In this document: one piece after another, positions 62,109 to 64,000 of the stretch
How positions within the stretch are numbered: position 1 is the stretch's first letter
Layout of the letters: the number at the start of each line of letters is the position of its first letter
Assembly: GCA_033344895.1 (NCBI GenBank)
Contig: JAWPMN010000001.1
Location: 4,348,001 to 4,412,000, forward strand
DNA from: Alphaproteobacteria bacterium
Lineage (GTDB): Bacteria > Pseudomonadota > Alphaproteobacteria > UBA8366 > Aestuariispiraceae
Direction of reading: 5' to 3'
DNA length: 64,000 nucleotides
The notes under the pieces: model-generated
What the model was told of the DNA's origin: nothing
What the model saw: the letters and a program-made list of their open reading frames with translations, nothing else
Databases searched by the model: none
Program-made: the position numbers and the translations under genes

Positions 62109-62533
62109 ACGCCACCATCCGAGCCCATAACCTGATCGATCTGATGCAGGATCTCGTCGCGGTCCTGCAGCGCGAAAACGAGATGCTGGAGCGTCCCCGC
62201 TCGTCCGATCTCACGCCGGTGGTCGAGGAGAAGCAGGCCCTGTTCAAACTGTACGAGGACCAGATCGCGGCAATTGCGAAGGAGCCGGATTTCGCTGCCT
62301 CCCTGCCCGACGACCTGAACGACCGGCTGAAGGAACTGGCCTATGCCTTCGACGATGCGATGAAGGTCAACCGGCGCAAGCTGGAAATCCTCACGAAGTC
62401 GAGCCAGCACATCGTCAACCGCATCATCGAAGCGGCGAAAAGCGCCGCCGGACAGGTTCCACGCTACGGACGCGAAGGCACAGTCACCGAAAGCCGCGCT
62501 GCAGCGCCTGTCGCCATGAATCAGGAAATCTGA
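62105..62533 (+). CDS. FlgN-like flagellar export chaperone
   Basis: This 142-residue, mostly helical protein has the pattern LIDLMQDLVAVLQRENEMLERPRSSDLTPVVEEKQALFKLYEDQI, typical of FlgN chaperones, which hold FlgK and FlgL before export. Position directly upstream of flgK supports that role. The overlap with flgJ is 4 nt. Sequence identity to FlgN is usually low, so the call rests partly on context. Confidence 0.75.
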   Translation: MNATIRAHNLIDLMQDLVAVLQRENEMLERPRSSDLTPVVEEKQALFKLYEDQIAAIAKEPDFAASLPDDLNDRLKELAYAFDDAMKVNRRKLEILTKSSQHIVNRIIEAAKSAAGQVPRYGREGTVTESRAAAPVAMNQEI

Positions 62534-62617
62534 ACCGAAGGAAGCCTGGGGTGCGGCGACGCCGCAGAAGCGAAACGCGCCGCGATCACCCCCCGATAGT
62601 CAGGAAAGGCAAAGCCG

Positions 62618-64000
62618 ATGTCCCTGTTCTCCGCCCTCAGCGTTGCCGTCACCTCGGTCAACACGCTGAACGCCGCGACCCGCGTGGTTTCGGATAACGT
62701 CGCCAACGCAACAAATCCGAACTACAACCGCCGCATCAGCCAGTATGCCAACCTGCAGTTCGGCGGTGTTCAACTCGCCGATATTGAGCGCGCGGCCAAT
62801 TCCGGCTTGCTGCGCGACCTGTATCAGCAGATTTCCACGGCGTCTGGCGATGGGATCCGGGACAAGCTGTATCAACAGTTGGAACAACTCGTCGGGACGA
62901 TCAACGGACAGACCCCGCTGGTAGATGAGTTCGAATCCCTGCGCACCGCCTTCAAGGCGCTCGAGGCCTCTCCGGAGAGCGACGCTGCACAGAATGACGT
63001 GCTGATCGCCGCGGACGGAATCGTGTCCGAGATCGAACGGCTGTCGAACGGCATCGATTTGATCGAGGATCAGATCCTAAACGACATTGAAGAGGTGGTC
63101 ACGACCCTCAATGAATCGCTTCAGGAAGTGGACCGGCTGAACGCCCAGATCGTCATTGCGCGCGCCTCCGGACGCCCGACATCGAACCTGGAGAACCTGC
63201 GCGACGAACAGGCGGCCGAAGTCGCCAAGATTGCGCAGATCCGTACCTTCGAACGCACAGACGGCACCTTGTCGATCTATACGACCTCCGGGATTGCGCT
63301 GGTCGATTCCGAACCCGAAACCTTCAGCTGGAACACCGCAACCCGGGTCCTGACGTCGAGCGGCTCGTCTTCGACGAACCTCGTTACCAGCGGACAATTG
63401 CCGGATGGTCAGCTTGGGTCGCTGTTGAACTTCATCCGAACGGATTCCGCGGCGATCACCAGTTCCAACCTCGGCACGGGCTCACTCGAGAAATTCCGCA
63501 ACCAGTTGGATGAACTCGCATTTTCCCTTGCGGACGATTCCACCGCCCGGACTTCCGGCACCACCTTCGTCCGCGGCAATGCCGACCTGACGACCAGCGG
63601 CATCGTCTCGGCGGGACAGACACTGACCTTCACCGTCGGCGCGGTGAACCAGGGCACGGTGACGATCAACGCCGGCGACAGCATCGACGATGTTCTCACC
63701 GCCATCAATGCGATCAACCAGGTCCGTGCCCGTGTCGACGGTCACGGCAACCTGCAAATCCTGAGCGACGGCGGACAGTTCACCATCGGCGGCACGGCGG
63801 CCGCCGGATTCGGCCTGTCCACCAGTCAGGTTTCCGCCGACAGCGAAGTTCCCCTCGCCTACGCCTACAAGATGGAACACGCAGCCGGCACGGTACCACT
63901 GACCACCGGCACGACGCTGAGTTCGATCAACGGTGTTAATGTCGGCGACCAGATCACCTTCAACAACGCATCGCTGGGCGGCGCGGTCACCTACACGATC
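62618..64000 (+). CDS. flgK: Flagellar hook-associated protein FlgK (partial, 3' end outside window)
   Basis: This first hook-filament junction protein is open from the ATG at 62618 to the window edge (461 codons). The N-terminus MSLFSALSVAVTSVNTLNAATRVVSDNVANATNPNYNRRI is the FlgK D0 helix. The coiled region about 80-190 contains EVDRLNAQIVIARASGRPTSNLENLRDEQ. The rest is a beta-rich variable region with Thr/Ser/Gly-rich repeats, probably the D2/D3 domain. The fact that it is cut by the window explains the missing C-terminal D0 helix. Confidence 0.92.
   Translation, partial: MSLFSALSVAVTSVNTLNAATRVVSDNVANATNPNYNRRISQYANLQFGGVQLADIERAANSGLLRDLYQQISTASGDGIRDKLYQQLEQLVGTINGQTPLVDEFESLRTAFKALEASPESDAAQNDVLIAADGIVSEIERLSNGIDLIEDQILNDIEEVVTTLNESLQEVDRLNAQIVIARASGRPTSNLENLRDEQAAEVAKIAQIRTFERTDGTLSIYTTSGIALVDSEPETFSWNTATRVLTSSGSSSTNLVTSGQLPDGQLGSLLNFIRTDSAAITSSNLGTGSLEKFRNQLDELAFSLADDSTARTSGTTFVRGNADLTTSGIVSAGQTLTFTVGAVNQGTVTINAGDSIDDVLTAINAINQVRARVDGHGNLQILSDGGQFTIGGTAAAGFGLSTSQVSADSEVPLAYAYKMEHAAGTVPLTTGTTLSSINGVNVGDQITFNNASLGGAVTYTI

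Overview
The window looks like chromosomal DNA of a high-GC alphaproteobacterium, most likely a Rhodospirillales-type free-living or marine organism. The evidence is the gene content and its order: an alphaproteobacterial hom-glpX-recJ block, a class I PHA synthase, a CckA-type hybrid kinase translationally coupled to flhB, the alphaproteobacterial flagellar regulator FliX, a DUF6468/MotE/FliM/FliL cluster, and a GTTC-N7-GTTC-like LexA box in front of recA. No rRNA, tRNA or CRISPR array was seen. 

Region 1 (1-14.4 kb) is metabolic. A minus-strand operon carries an aminotransferase, homoserine dehydrogenase, class II fructose bisphosphatase and recJ, which is cut by the left edge. It is followed by an OmpA-like lipoprotein with a family III CoA-transferase, then phaC, an HD-GYP protein, a DUF2189 membrane protein and a CocE-type hydrolase. 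A REP/BIME-like hairpin array (14.4-14.7 kb) separates this block from gatB.

Region 2 (16.2-26 kb) is accessory in character and in places clearly AT-richer. It holds two loci of an unrecognised membrane-protein family, one as two adjacent genes and one as a single fused gene. It also holds a DUF1326/DUF2182 pair, an AraC/DJ-1 regulator with a DMT exporter, a LysR regulator, a truncated sodB next to a truncated phytanoyl-CoA dioxygenase gene, and an intact sodB. The truncated and intact sodB form a near-identical 396-bp direct repeat enclosing the fused membrane-protein gene.

Region 3 (26-38 kb) is housekeeping. It has a membrane-only PuuD-like protein, pepA-holC, the outer-membrane biogenesis operon lptF-lptG-lptD-surA-pdxA-rsmA, and recA facing it.

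Region 4 (38-64 kb) is a large flagellar and chemotaxis island of alternating operons: flgB-flgC-fliE-fliQ-fliR-flhB-cckA (minus), flhX-fliO-fliP (plus), a stator-like operon of two MotB-family proteins plus a 1,187-residue AMIN/TPR protein (minus), dinB-like and cheY (minus), fliL-fliM-DUF6468-motE (minus), flgF-flgG-flgA-flgH (plus), dksA and fliX (minus), and flgI-flgJ-flgN-flgK (plus, cut by the right edge). Three of these operons start behind good sigma-54 (-24/-12) promoter sequences. Together with FliX and CckA this points to a CtrA/FlbD/RpoN-type flagellar hierarchy.
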